A DNA stretch of 64,000 nucleotides. It comes from Mucilaginibacter sp. L294. GTDB taxonomy: Bacteria; Bacteroidota; Bacteroidia; Sphingobacteriales; Sphingobacteriaceae. Below, piece by piece: positions 37,960 through 47,761 of this stretch (positions are counted from its first letter, which is position 1; each line of letters begins with the position of its first letter). The translations under genes were made by a program, and so were the position numbers. A model generated the notes under the pieces. The model was not told where the DNA came from. It saw only the letters and a list, made by a program, of their open reading frames with translations, and made no database searches. The DNA is taken from the NCBI RefSeq assembly GCF_001636615.1, contig NZ_LGEK01000016.1:1-64000 (forward strand), written 5' to 3'.

Positions 37960-38412
37960 ATGAAAAAAATCTACTTTCTACTATTGTTACCTGCTATATT
38001 TATGTTGTCTTGTTCAAAGGAAAGGGACGACAATAGCAATACTCCTATATCTATTGTAGCTAAATGGCATTTGGTTCATTTTAAATCTGAAACCTTTACT
38101 GATGGCGAACGTACCAAATATGTTGAAACTACCGGCGACCAATATCCAAACTCGTACGTATATTTTAGGAAAGATGGCACCGCGCTGCAGGAAAAATATC
38201 ATTTTGGCACGCCGGACGATATTTTTAAATACCGGTTAAACAACGATGAGTTACAAGTTTATGATAGTTATACGGGCAACGAATTAGTAACGTACAAAGT
38301 TACCTTAACTGCAAATACGCTTAAACTGCACGTGGATATTAGTTATGCATCTACAGACCCGGGCAAAACCGGATACATTGACTATGAGTTTGAAAAAGTA
38401 TCGGATAAATAA
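37960..38412 (+). CDS. Small lipoprotein, lipocalin-like
   Basis: 150 residues. Lipobox FMLSCSK (Cys18), then SIVAKWHLVHFKSETF and alternating strands with KDGTALQEKYHF. This is the lipocalin-like pattern, as in the lipoprotein at 10173-10610. Outer-membrane/periplasm lipid-anchored. Function unknown. The following 38413-38671 spacer holds only a promoter box. Confidence 0.7.
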   Translation: MKKIYFLLLLPAIFMLSCSKERDDNSNTPISIVAKWHLVHFKSETFTDGERTKYVETTGDQYPNSYVYFRKDGTALQEKYHFGTPDDIFKYRLNNDELQVYDSYTGNELVTYKVTLTANTLKLHVDISYASTDPGKTGYIDYEFEKVSDK

Positions 38413-38617
38413 ATTTAAAACTCTTTAGAGAACTTAAATAGTCGGATCTTATCTATAGGATAATTCCAACCCCTTAAACTGCCCTTAGTGTTTTCAATAC
38501 TGCATTTCACCCGGGCGAAATCTAATAGCAACCTACTCATAATCACAACCTTTAATTCTGTTGAAAACGTGTACACCCTTGTTACATTCTGCCCTTTAAC
38601 TTTTCAATAAATTTAAG

Positions 38618-38625
38618 TACGTTTG
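38618..38625 (+). promoter_or_regulatory. Candidate -7 element for the second APC permease
   Basis: TACGTTTG matches TAnnTTTG; the transcript would start near 38631 and carry a 41-base leader to ATG 38672. No good -33 box seen. Confidence 0.45.
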
Positions 38626-38671
38626 GGGAAACTGAATACAAACTATAAAAACTGATCTTATTAATCAAAAC

Positions 38672-40192
38672 ATGAAGGTATTTGTAAAAAAATCTATTGA
38701 ACAATTAACCAATTCGGTTGATGAGGAAGGAAGCCTGAAGCGTACGCTTGGGGCGGGTAGCCTTATTGCATTGGGTATTGGTGCTATTATTGGCGCGGGG
38801 TTGTTCGTAAGAACTGCTGCTGCTGCCGGCGAACATGCTGGCCCGGCGGTAACCCTGTCATTCATTGTGGCTGCAATTGGTTGCGCGTTCGCAGGTCTTT
38901 GCTACGCCGAATTTGCGTCAATTATCCCCATTGCGGGTAGTGCATATACTTATGCTTACGCTACCATGGGTGAAATTGTTGCCTGGATTATTGGGTGGGC
39001 ATTAATTTTAGAGTATGCGCTTGGCGCGGCAACGGTATCCATCAGTTGGAGCGAATATGCCAATAAGCTCCTCGGCGGGGGGATACCGTATGAATGGTGC
39101 CACTCACCTATGGAATCGATCATGGTAAACGGGCACAGCGTACATGGTATTGCCAACCTGCCAGCTTTATTAATACTTATTGTATTATCTCTTTTATTAA
39201 TAAAAGGTACGCAAGAATCAGCTACCGTAAACGGTATCATCGTATTTATTAAGGTGGCTATTGTATTGGTGTTTATTGCTATTGGCTGGCAGTTTATTAA
39301 CCCGGCTAACCATACGCCATACCTGATCCCGGCTAACGCACCTGATATTATACAGGAAAACGGTAAACCTTATTCGTATGCGCCATTCTTTAATCATGGC
39401 TGGGGTGGTATCATTAGTGGTGCTGGTGTGGTTTTCTTTGCCTTTATTGGTTTCGATGCGGTATCAACCGCAGCGCAAGAGGCTAAAAACCCTAAACGCG
39501 ATATGCCTATTGGTATATTAGGTTCGTTAGTGGTTTGTACCATTCTTTATATCCTGTTCTCGTGGGTATTAACAGGTGTTGCCCCTTATACCGATTTTAT
39601 GAAATCTGGTAAAGAGGCTTCTGTGGCTTATGCTATCAGCAATTACATGCATGGTTATACCTGGTTATCTACACTTGTTACTGTAGCGATATTAGCAGGT
39701 TTCTCTTCGGTTATCCTGGTGATGCTGATGGGACAATCAAGGGTGTTTTACACCATGTCGACAGATGGTTTATTGCCTAAAGTATTTTCTGATCTTCACC
39801 CAAAATTCCGTACACCTTATAAAAGCAACATGATCCTGTTTGTGTTTGTGGGGGCCTTCGCTGCATTTGTACCGGGCAGCGTGGCGGGCGATCTAACCTC
39901 CATAGGTACCCTGTTCGCGTTTATACTGGTTTGCGTAGGCGTAATATTATTACGTAAAACCAACCCCGATCTGGTAAGGCCGTTTAAAACCCCGCTTGTA
40001 CCATTAGTGCCAATTTTAGGCATTATTGTGTGTGCCGGTATGATAGTGGGTTTACCAACCGAAACCCAACTGGGTGCTTTGGTGTGGATGATTTTTGGGT
40101 TGCTTATTTACTTTGGCTATAGCAAAAAGCATAGCAAACTGGGTAACTTGGCAGATATATTGCCAAAGGCTTCGGATTTCGAAAAACAATAA
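38672..40192 (+). CDS. Amino acid permease (CAT-like APC family)
   Basis: 506 residues with 12-13 helices. Helix 1 motif GIGAIIGAGLFVRTA, then LCYAEFASIIPIAGSAYTY and FFAFIGFDAVSTAAQEAKNP, which places it among the cationic-amino-acid-transporter (CAT/YfnA-type) group. Inner membrane. Probably imports basic or other amino acids; not decided by sequence. Followed by a strong terminator. Confidence 0.92.
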   Translation: MKVFVKKSIEQLTNSVDEEGSLKRTLGAGSLIALGIGAIIGAGLFVRTAAAAGEHAGPAVTLSFIVAAIGCAFAGLCYAEFASIIPIAGSAYTYAYATMGEIVAWIIGWALILEYALGAATVSISWSEYANKLLGGGIPYEWCHSPMESIMVNGHSVHGIANLPALLILIVLSLLLIKGTQESATVNGIIVFIKVAIVLVFIAIGWQFINPANHTPYLIPANAPDIIQENGKPYSYAPFFNHGWGGIISGAGVVFFAFIGFDAVSTAAQEAKNPKRDMPIGILGSLVVCTILYILFSWVLTGVAPYTDFMKSGKEASVAYAISNYMHGYTWLSTLVTVAILAGFSSVILVMLMGQSRVFYTMSTDGLLPKVFSDLHPKFRTPYKSNMILFVFVGAFAAFVPGSVAGDLTSIGTLFAFILVCVGVILLRKTNPDLVRPFKTPLVPLVPILGIIVCAGMIVGLPTETQLGALVWMIFGLLIYFGYSKKHSKLGNLADILPKASDFEKQ

Positions 40193-40216
40193 TTGATATT
40201 GTATTAACATTTATAC

Positions 40217-40246
40217 AAAAGGTTCTGTGCAAACAGAACCTTTTTT
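40217..40246 (+). terminator. Terminator after the CAT-like permease
   Basis: AAAAGGTTCTGT pairs with ACAGAACCTTTT around GCAA, and a T-run follows. Confidence 0.94.
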
Positions 40247-40254
40247 GCGTTTAG

Positions 40255-40262
40255 TACTTTTG
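40255..40262 (+). promoter_or_regulatory. -7 element directly before the MFS gene
   Basis: TACTTTTG is a full match to TAnnTTTG and ends six bases before ATG 40269, so the transcript is predicted to begin at or next to the start codon. It sits right behind the terminator of the previous gene. Confidence 0.5.
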
Positions 40263-40268
40263 TAAACA

Positions 40269-41435
40269 ATGAAACCGAACCGCATTATTTGGGTGCTTGT
40301 ACTTATTGCCATTATCAATTCAATGGGGTTTGGTATTATTATACCCCTGTTGTACCCTTATGGTAAAAAGTTTGGCGTAACCGAACATACCATAGGTTTG
40401 CTTACCGCAGCGTTTTCTATAGCACAATTCTTTGCCACACCGGTGCTGGGTTCACTGTCTGATAAATGGGGGCGCAAGCCCTTGCTGCTCATCAGCCTTA
40501 TTGGTACGGTAGCATCATTTATTATGTTTGGGCTTGCCAACAGCATTTTTATGCTTTTTGCTGCGCGGATACTGGATGGGCTAACAGGCGGCAATATCTC
40601 GGTGGCGCAGGCCATGATCTCGGATATCTCCTCCCCAAAAGAACGGGCCAAAAACTTTGGGATACTGGGGTCGGCATTTGGGTTTGGCTTTGTAATTGGC
40701 CCCGCTCTGGGTGGTTTGCTTAGTCAGTTCGGGTTAAAAGTGCCGTTCTTTTTCGCTGCGGGCATCGCAGTTATCGGGGTGTTGCTCACCCTGTTTTTTT
40801 TGAAGGAAACCAACCAGACCAAAACCGGTAAAACAAAGCAAAGCCATAAATTTAGTTTTTTATCACTTTATACGGTATTAAAAAAGCCGGTTATAGGTAC
40901 AGCTATATTTACCGGTTTTTTATTAACCATGGCGCAGTTTACCATGCTTATAGGTTTCCAAACGTTTAGTGTTGACGAGCTAAAGCTAAACCCTACGCAG
41001 ATAGGCCTGTTTTATGGCGGGTTTGGTATCAGCGGTATATTCATGCAGATGCTGGTGCCTGCGGTTAAAAAGGTAATATCATCGCAAGCGTTGATCCTGC
41101 TGATATCTACCTTATTTTGCCTGGGCATGATGATAGTAGCGGGCTTTGCAACGGGTGTAATATTGTTTGCCGTATCCATTGGCATTTATGGTTTGTTTAA
41201 TGGCTTACGCAACCCCATGCTAAACGCCATTATAGCCGACCATAACGAAGGCAACGGGAAAGGCGAGGTAATGGGTGTAAATCAATCGTACGCTTCAATA
41301 GGGCAAACGCTGGGGCCTGTAACGGCGGGTTTAATTACGGCTATATCTATACATAGTATATTCTTTTTATCATCTTTATATATTTTAATTGCACTTTTGT
41401 TTAGTATTCGTTTAATCGCAAAAGAAAAAACCTAA
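40269..41435 (+). CDS. MFS efflux transporter, TCR/Tet-like
   Basis: 388 residues, 12 helices. Motif A GSLSDKWGRKPLLL (about residues 60-75) and motif C GSAFGFGFVIGPALGG (around 138-153), the latter being the antiporter motif of drug/proton exporters. Inner membrane. Closest in style to tetracycline-resistance-type (TCR/Tet) MFS proteins, but the natural substrate is unknown. Four bases before the MarC-like gene, so co-transcribed. Confidence 0.9.
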   Translation: MKPNRIIWVLVLIAIINSMGFGIIIPLLYPYGKKFGVTEHTIGLLTAAFSIAQFFATPVLGSLSDKWGRKPLLLISLIGTVASFIMFGLANSIFMLFAARILDGLTGGNISVAQAMISDISSPKERAKNFGILGSAFGFGFVIGPALGGLLSQFGLKVPFFFAAGIAVIGVLLTLFFLKETNQTKTGKTKQSHKFSFLSLYTVLKKPVIGTAIFTGFLLTMAQFTMLIGFQTFSVDELKLNPTQIGLFYGGFGISGIFMQMLVPAVKKVISSQALILLISTLFCLGMMIVAGFATGVILFAVSIGIYGLFNGLRNPMLNAIIADHNEGNGKGEVMGVNQSYASIGQTLGPVTAGLITAISIHSIFFLSSLYILIALLFSIRLIAKEKT

Positions 41436-41439
41436 ACCT

Positions 41440-42009
41440 ATGCACCCTTTAATATTTAAAGAAGTCCTCTCCGTAACCATGATCCTCTTCGCGATCATCG
41501 ATATACTGGGCGCTATCCCGGTAATTATTCAATTACGCCAAAAGGCGGGGCATATCCAGTCAGAGAAAGCGAGTATCGCTGTATTGGTATTAATGATAGG
41601 CTTTTTATTCGCGGGCGATGAGTTGCTGGCCGTTATCGGGCTTGATATATCTTCGTTCGCCATAGCCGGTTCTATCGTTATATTCATCATCGCGCTGGAG
41701 ATGATATTAGGGGTAAACTTTTTTAAAGAAGAGATGCCCGAATCGGTATCTATCGTACCGCTGGCTTTCCCGCTTATAGCCGGTGCCGGTACCATGACAA
41801 CCCTGTTATCCCTCAAATCGCAATACCAAACCCAAAACATCATAGTAGGTATCATTGTAAACACCCTGTTTGTTTACCTGGTGCTTAAAAATGTAAAATG
41901 GCTCGAAAAACTGTTCGGCAAAACAGGCCTGCACATTCTGCGTAAGGCTTTTGGTGTGATATTGTTAGCTATCGCGATAAAGCTGTTCCGGAGTAATTCG
42001 GGACTGTAA
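41440..42009 (+). CDS. MarC-family integral membrane protein
   Basis: 189 residues with six helices. Family pattern FAIIDILGAIPVIIQL in helix 1 and PLAFPLIAGAGTMTTLLSL in the middle. Function of MarC proteins is unknown despite the old 'multiple antibiotic resistance' name. Starts 4 bases after the MFS stop. Confidence 0.93.
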   Translation: MHPLIFKEVLSVTMILFAIIDILGAIPVIIQLRQKAGHIQSEKASIAVLVLMIGFLFAGDELLAVIGLDISSFAIAGSIVIFIIALEMILGVNFFKEEMPESVSIVPLAFPLIAGAGTMTTLLSLKSQYQTQNIIVGIIVNTLFVYLVLKNVKWLEKLFGKTGLHILRKAFGVILLAIAIKLFRSNSGL

Positions 42010-42020
42010 ACTGGATTATT

Positions 42021-42347
42021 ATGAGCGATGAACTTAAGAAGAAAGCTTACCTGGAAGCACAGAAATTGAAAAGCGCGGGATATGATTTTGACATTATTCT
42101 TGCCCGGCTCGATAAAATGGGTATTCCCGAGGAACTTGCGGAGCAAGTGGTGAAAAATATGGCCATTCAGTATATCCGTGCTTCCCGAAATGAGACTGCT
42201 CCTTTTTATAATCTCGCGCTTTTTAAAATTGGTATTGGAGTGGTTTTAGCTATAGTTTCATATATAATCGCTCCCGGCATATTGATATTGCCGATAGGTT
42301 TTATAGCTACAGGTATTGCACTGGCGTGGAAAAATAGGCCCGTTTAG
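42021..42347 (+). CDS. Small membrane protein of unknown function
   Basis: 108 residues. A charged helical head (DELKKKAYLEAQKLKSAGYDFDIILARLDKMG-type, residues 3-50) and two C-terminal helices (about 68-84 and 86-103). No recognised family. Lies 11 bases after the MarC gene and likely ends this three-gene unit. Confidence 0.65.
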   Translation: MSDELKKKAYLEAQKLKSAGYDFDIILARLDKMGIPEELAEQVVKNMAIQYIRASRNETAPFYNLALFKIGIGVVLAIVSYIIAPGILILPIGFIATGIALAWKNRPV

Positions 42348-42359
42348 TTTAACTTCTTC

Positions 42360-42656
42360 TCGGCGTTGCCTGCGGCCCGGGCTTTACGCTCATACTGCGC
42401 AGGCCTTAGCCACAGGCCGGTATCCGCTGCACTCCCTAACGCACTGATTGCCTGAACCGTGATTTATAAGATTCCCCTCATTGCCTTGATTTAGGGCGGG
42501 TAATGAACGCGTGGTGGCCTGACAGAAAAGCGGGCCAAAAGGTAAAGGCCTCAACGGGGAAGCTTTTTTCTGTCTTGATCTTTTGGTTACTTTTGTATCA
42601 AGACAAAAGTAACAGCCTCCGCGGCGATTGAGCGGACGGATTATTAGCTTACACAT
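42360..42656 (-). repeat. Candidate dispersed intergenic element with a palindrome
   Basis: This GC-richer 380-base gap (42348-42727) holds a palindrome GTTACTTTTGT-ATCAAG-ACAAAAGTAAC at 42586-42613. An open frame on the minus strand reads TKRSRQKKASPLRP-like peptide, of a kind I remember from repeated intergenic elements annotated as hypothetical in related genomes. I do not call it a gene. Only one copy is present in the window. Confidence 0.45.
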
Positions 42657-42727
42657 AGCATTAGAAATGCCAATCTGTTGGCTAAGATTGATCTTGATTC
42701 CTGTCTCTTAATTTCTTACTTCTATTC

Positions 42728-45133
42728 TTACTCACTCCTCAAACTCTTCACCGGGTTAGCCAATGCCGCTTTAACCGTTTGCAGGCTTATCAGTACCGAT
42801 GTTGCCAGTACCAGCGCTACAATTGCAATGGCGAAGGGGAGGGGTGTGAGGCTTATTTTATAGGCATAGTTGCTTAGCCATTTGTGCATCATCCAATAAG
42901 CCAGCGGGCAGGCAACCAACCCGGCGATAACCACCGTACCCAAAAAATCTTTCAGGAACAACATCATTACATCCTTAACCGACGAGCCCAACACCTTGCG
43001 GATGCCGATCTCTTTGGTGCGCTTTTGGATGCTTAACGATATTAGCCCCAATACACCCAGTAACACAATGATCATGGCCAAACCGGTAGCCAGATACGAT
43101 GCCTTTTTTAACTGCAGTTCGGTTTTATATAATTTGGCAAGCGATTCATCCATAAAGCTATATTCGAACGGTGTGCCCGGCATTACCTCGCTCCATTTCT
43201 TTTGCAGGGCTGTAAGGCTCGCCTCTATATTACCCGGTTTTATCCGGATAGAAAAGTAGCGGTAAAAGGGAATATAATTAACGTTTACAAAAGTTAGCGG
43301 TTGTATCCGGCTGGACATGGTGCCAAACTGAAAATCGGCCGTAACGCCGCAGATGGTTAACTGCGGCATATTTTGCGCGTTGAATTTTTGGCCGATAGCA
43401 TCCTTAGGGTACTTAAACCCCAATGCTTTCGATTGCGATTCGTTGATCACCACCTGTGCCGAATCGGCGGGCATGTACTGAGGTTTAAAAAATGTACCGG
43501 CTTTAAGCGGGATGCCGTAGGCAGCAGCATACTGGTTGTCGGTAAGCAGCATTTGTGATGCAAAGGCCTGGCTTGGGTTATCCGATAGCTTATAAGCCTG
43601 CAAACCGCCGCTGTTAGCGCCATCCAGTATCTCCCATGATAAGGCCACACTGGTCACCTCCGGGATCTGCGAAAGCCGGTAACGGATGCCCTCCATTTTT
43701 TGCACGCCGGGTTTGCTCCAGTCGCGCGGTAACTGGGCCGATACCACATAATCTTTATTAAAGCCCAGGCTTTTGCTAAAAAACAGGTTGATCTGCCCCG
43801 AAATTACGATAGCGCAAACAAGCACTACCGCCGCCGTACCAAACTGAAACGCGATAAGCGCCTTGCGGAACAGCACGTTGTCTTTCACTCTGTCCAGCTT
43901 GCCTTTCAGCGAGTCGATTGATTTGAGGGACGACAGCACCAACGCCGGGTATAAACCGGCTAACAAACCAATTAACAGCGCAAACAGCAACGGTATCGCA
44001 TAAAAATATAAAGGGAAGGAGAACATTCCACCAATATCGGTAGCCAGCAGGTCGGCAAAGTAAGGCCTTGCAAGGGCATAAATGGCTAATGCAATCAAAG
44101 TGGCAATCAGTACCATTAAAACAGATTCGGTTAAAAACTGCCAGATGAGCTGTTTCCTCAACCCGCCCAATACCTTGCGGATGCCCATTTCCTTCATCCT
44201 TTGCGAAGAACGGCTGATGCAGATATTTACAAAATTGATCACCGCCATCAGCAAAATAAATAGCGCGATGCTGGAAAGGGTGTATAGCATTTTTTTAACT
44301 GTGCCGCCGCTCCAATCCAGGTAAAAGGTTTTTAGAGGTACCAGATAAGGGGTAAGGTTGGCCGCTATTTGCGGCGGTGCATTTTTCCTGATCAGGGCAC
44401 GCATAGGGCCGTCAAGGTCTTGTGGTTTTACACCCTTCTTTAATTCTATTAAACCCACCAGGCCGGTATTGTTCCAACCGTCAACACTACGCCCCAGGAA
44501 TTTTGCCGCGGCAGCAGGTAAAAAGAAGGTGCTGTTGCTGCCATCAATGAGGTAGGTGACTGAATTTTTGGTAAGCTTTTTTAGTACGCCGGTTATGGTG
44601 AAATCGTGCTTCGTTCCGGTGAAACTTTCGATGGTTACGGCCTGCCCAACCGCATCGGTTTTGCCGAAGTATTTTATAGCCGTTTCTTGCGTTATCACGG
44701 CCGAAAAAGGATCATTTAAAGCCGTTTTTGGGTCGCCTTTTAGCAGCTTAAAGCCGTAGGTAGTAATGAATGTGCTGTCGCCAACCTGTAGGCTTTCCCT
44801 AAAGTGCTTATCACCTTTTGACACTGTCGAGGTTACCCCATCCCAGCGGTAAGCATTGGCAACCAGGTTTGGGTATTCATCTTTCAAAGCCCTGGGCATA
44901 GGGGCAAGGGCTGTTAGTATGCTCCCCATGTTTGGGTCTTTCCATTTGCTTTGTATAATGTACTGATTATCAGCGTTCCGAAGGTCGCTGTTTACGCTAA
45001 CCTCGTGCCATACATAAGCGGCAATAAGCAACGTAAAGGCAATACCAACCGAAAGGCCAAATATGTTGATCAGCGAAAAAAGCTTGTGTTTCCAGATGTT
45101 CCGCCAGGCAATGGTAAAGTAGTTTTGCAGCAT
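42728..45133 (-). CDS. FtsX/MacB-type ABC transporter permease
   Basis: 801 residues. Two halves, each with a MacB-like periplasmic core and FtsX permease helices: N-terminal helix at about 20-45 (LFSLINIFGLSVGIAFTLLI), then helices around 285-310, 335-360, 375-400 and 430-450, and a C-terminal set from about 675 (AMIIVLLGVLGLISLS, RTKEIGIRKVLGSSV). This double arrangement is typical of Bacteroidota MacB-like permeases. Substrate and partner ATPase are not in the window. Inner membrane. Confidence 0.93.
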   Translation of the reverse strand: MLQNYFTIAWRNIWKHKLFSLINIFGLSVGIAFTLLIAAYVWHEVSVNSDLRNADNQYIIQSKWKDPNMGSILTALAPMPRALKDEYPNLVANAYRWDGVTSTVSKGDKHFRESLQVGDSTFITTYGFKLLKGDPKTALNDPFSAVITQETAIKYFGKTDAVGQAVTIESFTGTKHDFTITGVLKKLTKNSVTYLIDGSNSTFFLPAAAAKFLGRSVDGWNNTGLVGLIELKKGVKPQDLDGPMRALIRKNAPPQIAANLTPYLVPLKTFYLDWSGGTVKKMLYTLSSIALFILLMAVINFVNICISRSSQRMKEMGIRKVLGGLRKQLIWQFLTESVLMVLIATLIALAIYALARPYFADLLATDIGGMFSFPLYFYAIPLLFALLIGLLAGLYPALVLSSLKSIDSLKGKLDRVKDNVLFRKALIAFQFGTAAVVLVCAIVISGQINLFFSKSLGFNKDYVVSAQLPRDWSKPGVQKMEGIRYRLSQIPEVTSVALSWEILDGANSGGLQAYKLSDNPSQAFASQMLLTDNQYAAAYGIPLKAGTFFKPQYMPADSAQVVINESQSKALGFKYPKDAIGQKFNAQNMPQLTICGVTADFQFGTMSSRIQPLTFVNVNYIPFYRYFSIRIKPGNIEASLTALQKKWSEVMPGTPFEYSFMDESLAKLYKTELQLKKASYLATGLAMIIVLLGVLGLISLSIQKRTKEIGIRKVLGSSVKDVMMLFLKDFLGTVVIAGLVACPLAYWMMHKWLSNYAYKISLTPLPFAIAIVALVLATSVLISLQTVKAALANPVKSLRSE

Positions 45134-45217
45134 AGGGCTTAGTTTTGTTGAACTAAATTAGCGGCTAATGATCGGGAAATGAAAAGATTAACAATTTTTA
45201 ACGTTAGCCCACCAAAT

Positions 45218-45299
45218 CGTCATTGCGAGCGTAGCAATCTTGTATATGCTTGCCACCGACTTTTCTATCGAGGATTGCCACGCTACGCTCGCAATGATG
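45218..45299. repeat. REP-like inverted repeat, family A copy 2
   Basis: Arms CGTCATTGCGAGCGTAGC and GCTACGCTCGCAATGATG, centre with CCGACTTTTCTATCGA. Matches 271-359; the left arm lacks five bases present in the first copy. Confidence 0.9.
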
Positions 45300-45320
45300 T
45301 ATTGGGATAGAAGTATGAAG

Positions 45321-46505
45321 TTACTCCAAAACGCTCTTATCCGTAGGCGCTAACATCCTGGCCACAAACATGGTATCGGCTTTATTTTCGTAGCCCGTTA
45401 GCACTTTCATTTCTTCCAGCTGCAGGCCAAGTTCTTTGGTGATAAAATTTACAGCGTCCTCATTCTCAGCCTTAAATGCCGAGCAGGTGATGTAAATAAG
45501 TGGCTTGCCGGGTTTAAGGTGTTTGGCCACATTGGTTACTATGGCCTGCTGCAGGCGTTTAAAAAAGTCGGTTTTGTGGATCTCGAACTGGCTGATCATC
45601 TCCGGTGTTCGGCCCCAGGTACCTGAACCGCTGCAAGGCGCATCCAGTATAATACCGTCAAACTCATAGTTGTACAAAAGCTGCTCATTGTTCTCGGTAA
45701 GGTCCATCAGTTTCTTTTGGTACTTACGTAAGCCGGCTTGCTGAAAGCGCTCATCCAGATTGGTAAGTATCGACTCGCGGATATCAGATACCAGTAGCTT
45801 AATATCGGGCTGCAGGCTATATAGGAGCAATGATTTACCCCCCGAAGCCGCGCAGGCATCCCACCAGCTATCCCATTTTTGAGGTTTAAAATAGTTGGCG
45901 GTTTGTTGTGATGACAAATCCTGCACCTCAAACCAATGTTGTTTTGGGAAGATGGTTTCCAGCCGCGTACCGTTTGGCAGCGAAAGGCAATTGTTGCCTT
46001 CATCTTTAAATGTAACACCAGCTTTTGTTAGCTCGGTTTTAACCTGCGTTTCAAAACCTTTGGTCAACCTGATAAACAGATCGGGTTGTATAAAAAACGA
46101 TTTTAGGAAGGCCTCCCTGTCAATTCCGGCCGAAAGCTGCGGTACCCAGGGGAAAACATCTTCCAGCTTAAAATCGGGATAGGTAACTTTTATCAGGTTT
46201 ATTTTCTCTTCGATACCAAAACCTACGCATGCAGCCCAATCGGGTTTAAAATGTTGCAGGAATGAGTTTGATTGCGTGTTGCATAAAAACTCAGCCACCA
46301 TCAACCGGTCTTCGGGCGGCAGGTTGGGCAGAGCGCGGCCTAAACGGAAATAATTGTAGATCAGTCGGCCGGCAACACGTCTGTCGGTAGATCCCATTTG
46401 TTTGTTCTGCCTATAAAAGCCGGGTAAAAATTTGCCTAAAGGCGTATCTGCCGGGTACTCACCCAATATGCGCTGAAACGTCTTTAACTGGTTTATGGCT
46501 TTCAT
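45321..46505 (-). CDS. RNA cytosine-C5 methyltransferase (RsmB/NSUN-like)
   Basis: 394 residues. C-terminal SAM-dependent domain has DACAASGGKSLLL (SAM site, 217-228), catalytic-type DAPCSGSGTWGR (Cys291) and ITCSAFKAENED (Cys341), the two cysteines of m5C RNA methyltransferases. The N-terminal part (1-200) would bind RNA. Likely acts on 16S rRNA or tRNA; exact site not decided. Overlaps the preceding lipoprotein gene by 4 bases (ATGA). Confidence 0.9.
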   Translation of the reverse strand: MKAINQLKTFQRILGEYPADTPLGKFLPGFYRQNKQMGSTDRRVAGRLIYNYFRLGRALPNLPPEDRLMVAEFLCNTQSNSFLQHFKPDWAACVGFGIEEKINLIKVTYPDFKLEDVFPWVPQLSAGIDREAFLKSFFIQPDLFIRLTKGFETQVKTELTKAGVTFKDEGNNCLSLPNGTRLETIFPKQHWFEVQDLSSQQTANYFKPQKWDSWWDACAASGGKSLLLYSLQPDIKLLVSDIRESILTNLDERFQQAGLRKYQKKLMDLTENNEQLLYNYEFDGIILDAPCSGSGTWGRTPEMISQFEIHKTDFFKRLQQAIVTNVAKHLKPGKPLIYITCSAFKAENEDAVNFITKELGLQLEEMKVLTGYENKADTMFVARMLAPTDKSVLE

Positions 46506-47761
46506 TGAATCTTTTTTAGATCGAAATTCTCGTACCTCAGGATATCTACATGTGTATTTATCCAGCCCACCCCCGGTTTTTTTATAAAGTGGAAACTATT
46601 ATGGATACCATTAAAATCTTCCAGGTCGGGTTTGTTAAAATCCTCGTCATCAGCCAATAGTTTGGCAAAGTACAGGCCCTGGTCAAAACCTTTTATAGCA
46701 AAGTCTGTAGGCTCGGTACGGTAAGTATGGCGATAGCTGCGTAAAAAGGTGTTGGTTTGGGCGCTTTTATAGTCAATCTTATCTGTAGAGGTGATGTGCG
46801 TGTTTAACCTTTGTAAAAGGGCAGCTTTTAAAAAGGCGAATTTCTCCCAGTTTGGATGACCAAATAACGTTACCGGGTATTTTTTTGATAAGGTATCCAG
46901 CGACCTAAGCGTCACCATCAAAAAAGCCTGTTTGGTTGATGGTATCAAAAATATGTTCTGATCTGAAGGCGAAAGCTGTTTTGCCAACGGGGTTAAATTG
47001 CCGCGTACAACGGTAAGGTTTATTACCTGGATTTTCCGCTTGCTCAGGCTGTCAATAGTGCGTTTAAAGGGAGATGTGTAGAGTTTTTCGTCGCTAAAGC
47101 CCGAGTTAAGGATGAACACCTTTTTTGGCTTTAGGCTTTTAACAATATAGGTGGCGGCCCCCATGGCATGATATTCCAGCGGAGGGGTCATGGTAACCAG
47201 ATTTTGGTTATTGAAGGTTGCCGGTGCCGCGGGCGACAATGGCGATACTATAGGTTTCCGTGCCGATGGCAACATGGCCGTAAACGCCTTTACATCATCA
47301 GGGAAAATGGGGCCAACTATTAACTCGCTGGCTTTAACCTGCGGGTTTAGCGCAAGGCTGTGCGATTGCGCGGCATCATCTTTACTATCAAAAACCTGCA
47401 GTTTAAAATTAGCACCTTCGGCGGTCAGGGAATCAAGCGCCAGTTTAAATCCCTGATAGTATTCGGCAGACATATTGGCCTTATTTAAACTGGCAGCCGT
47501 ATAGGTTTGCCCGACAGCGGCATGATCAAGCCCCAGTGGGAGTATCAGCGATAAAACATGAACTTTGGCCTCCGATACTTTTACCGGGGGCTTTTCGGCA
47601 GGTTTTTGTGTTTTGGTTACAGGGTTTTCAGTTGTTGTTTTTACGGTAGACGAGGGTGCTGTCCGTATCTTGGGCGAACATGCACCTACTATCAGCGCTA
47701 AAACAAATATGAACCACTTATTCCCACTCAATTGTGGCCGGTGGTTTCGAACTGATGTCAT
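46502..47761 (-). CDS. Lipoprotein with type-1 periplasmic-binding-protein fold
   Basis: 419 residues with lipobox IVGACSPK (Cys28), then a Thr/Pro/Lys-rich spacer (about 33-62) and a fold like ABC-transporter ligand-binding proteins ([51 protein letters not shown]). LpoA-type activators of peptidoglycan synthases share this fold. Frame starts at ATG 47761, 44 bases inside the guaA 3' end; an in-frame TTG at 47731 would also give a lipoprotein. Overlaps the next gene by 4 bases. No transporter permease is nearby. Confidence 0.75.
   Translation of the reverse strand: MTSVRNHRPQLSGNKWFIFVLALIVGACSPKIRTAPSSTVKTTTENPVTKTQKPAEKPPVKVSEAKVHVLSLILPLGLDHAAVGQTYTAASLNKANMSAEYYQGFKLALDSLTAEGANFKLQVFDSKDDAAQSHSLALNPQVKASELIVGPIFPDDVKAFTAMLPSARKPIVSPLSPAAPATFNNQNLVTMTPPLEYHAMGAATYIVKSLKPKKVFILNSGFSDEKLYTSPFKRTIDSLSKRKIQVINLTVVRGNLTPLAKQLSPSDQNIFLIPSTKQAFLMVTLRSLDTLSKKYPVTLFGHPNWEKFAFLKAALLQRLNTHITSTDKIDYKSAQTNTFLRSYRHTYRTEPTDFAIKGFDQGLYFAKLLADDEDFNKPDLEDFNGIHNSFHFIKKPGVGWINTHVDILRYENFDLKKIQ

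Noticed and set aside
42390..42656. 88-residue frame on the minus strand
   Set aside because: Looks like translated intergenic repeat; no start context or domain.
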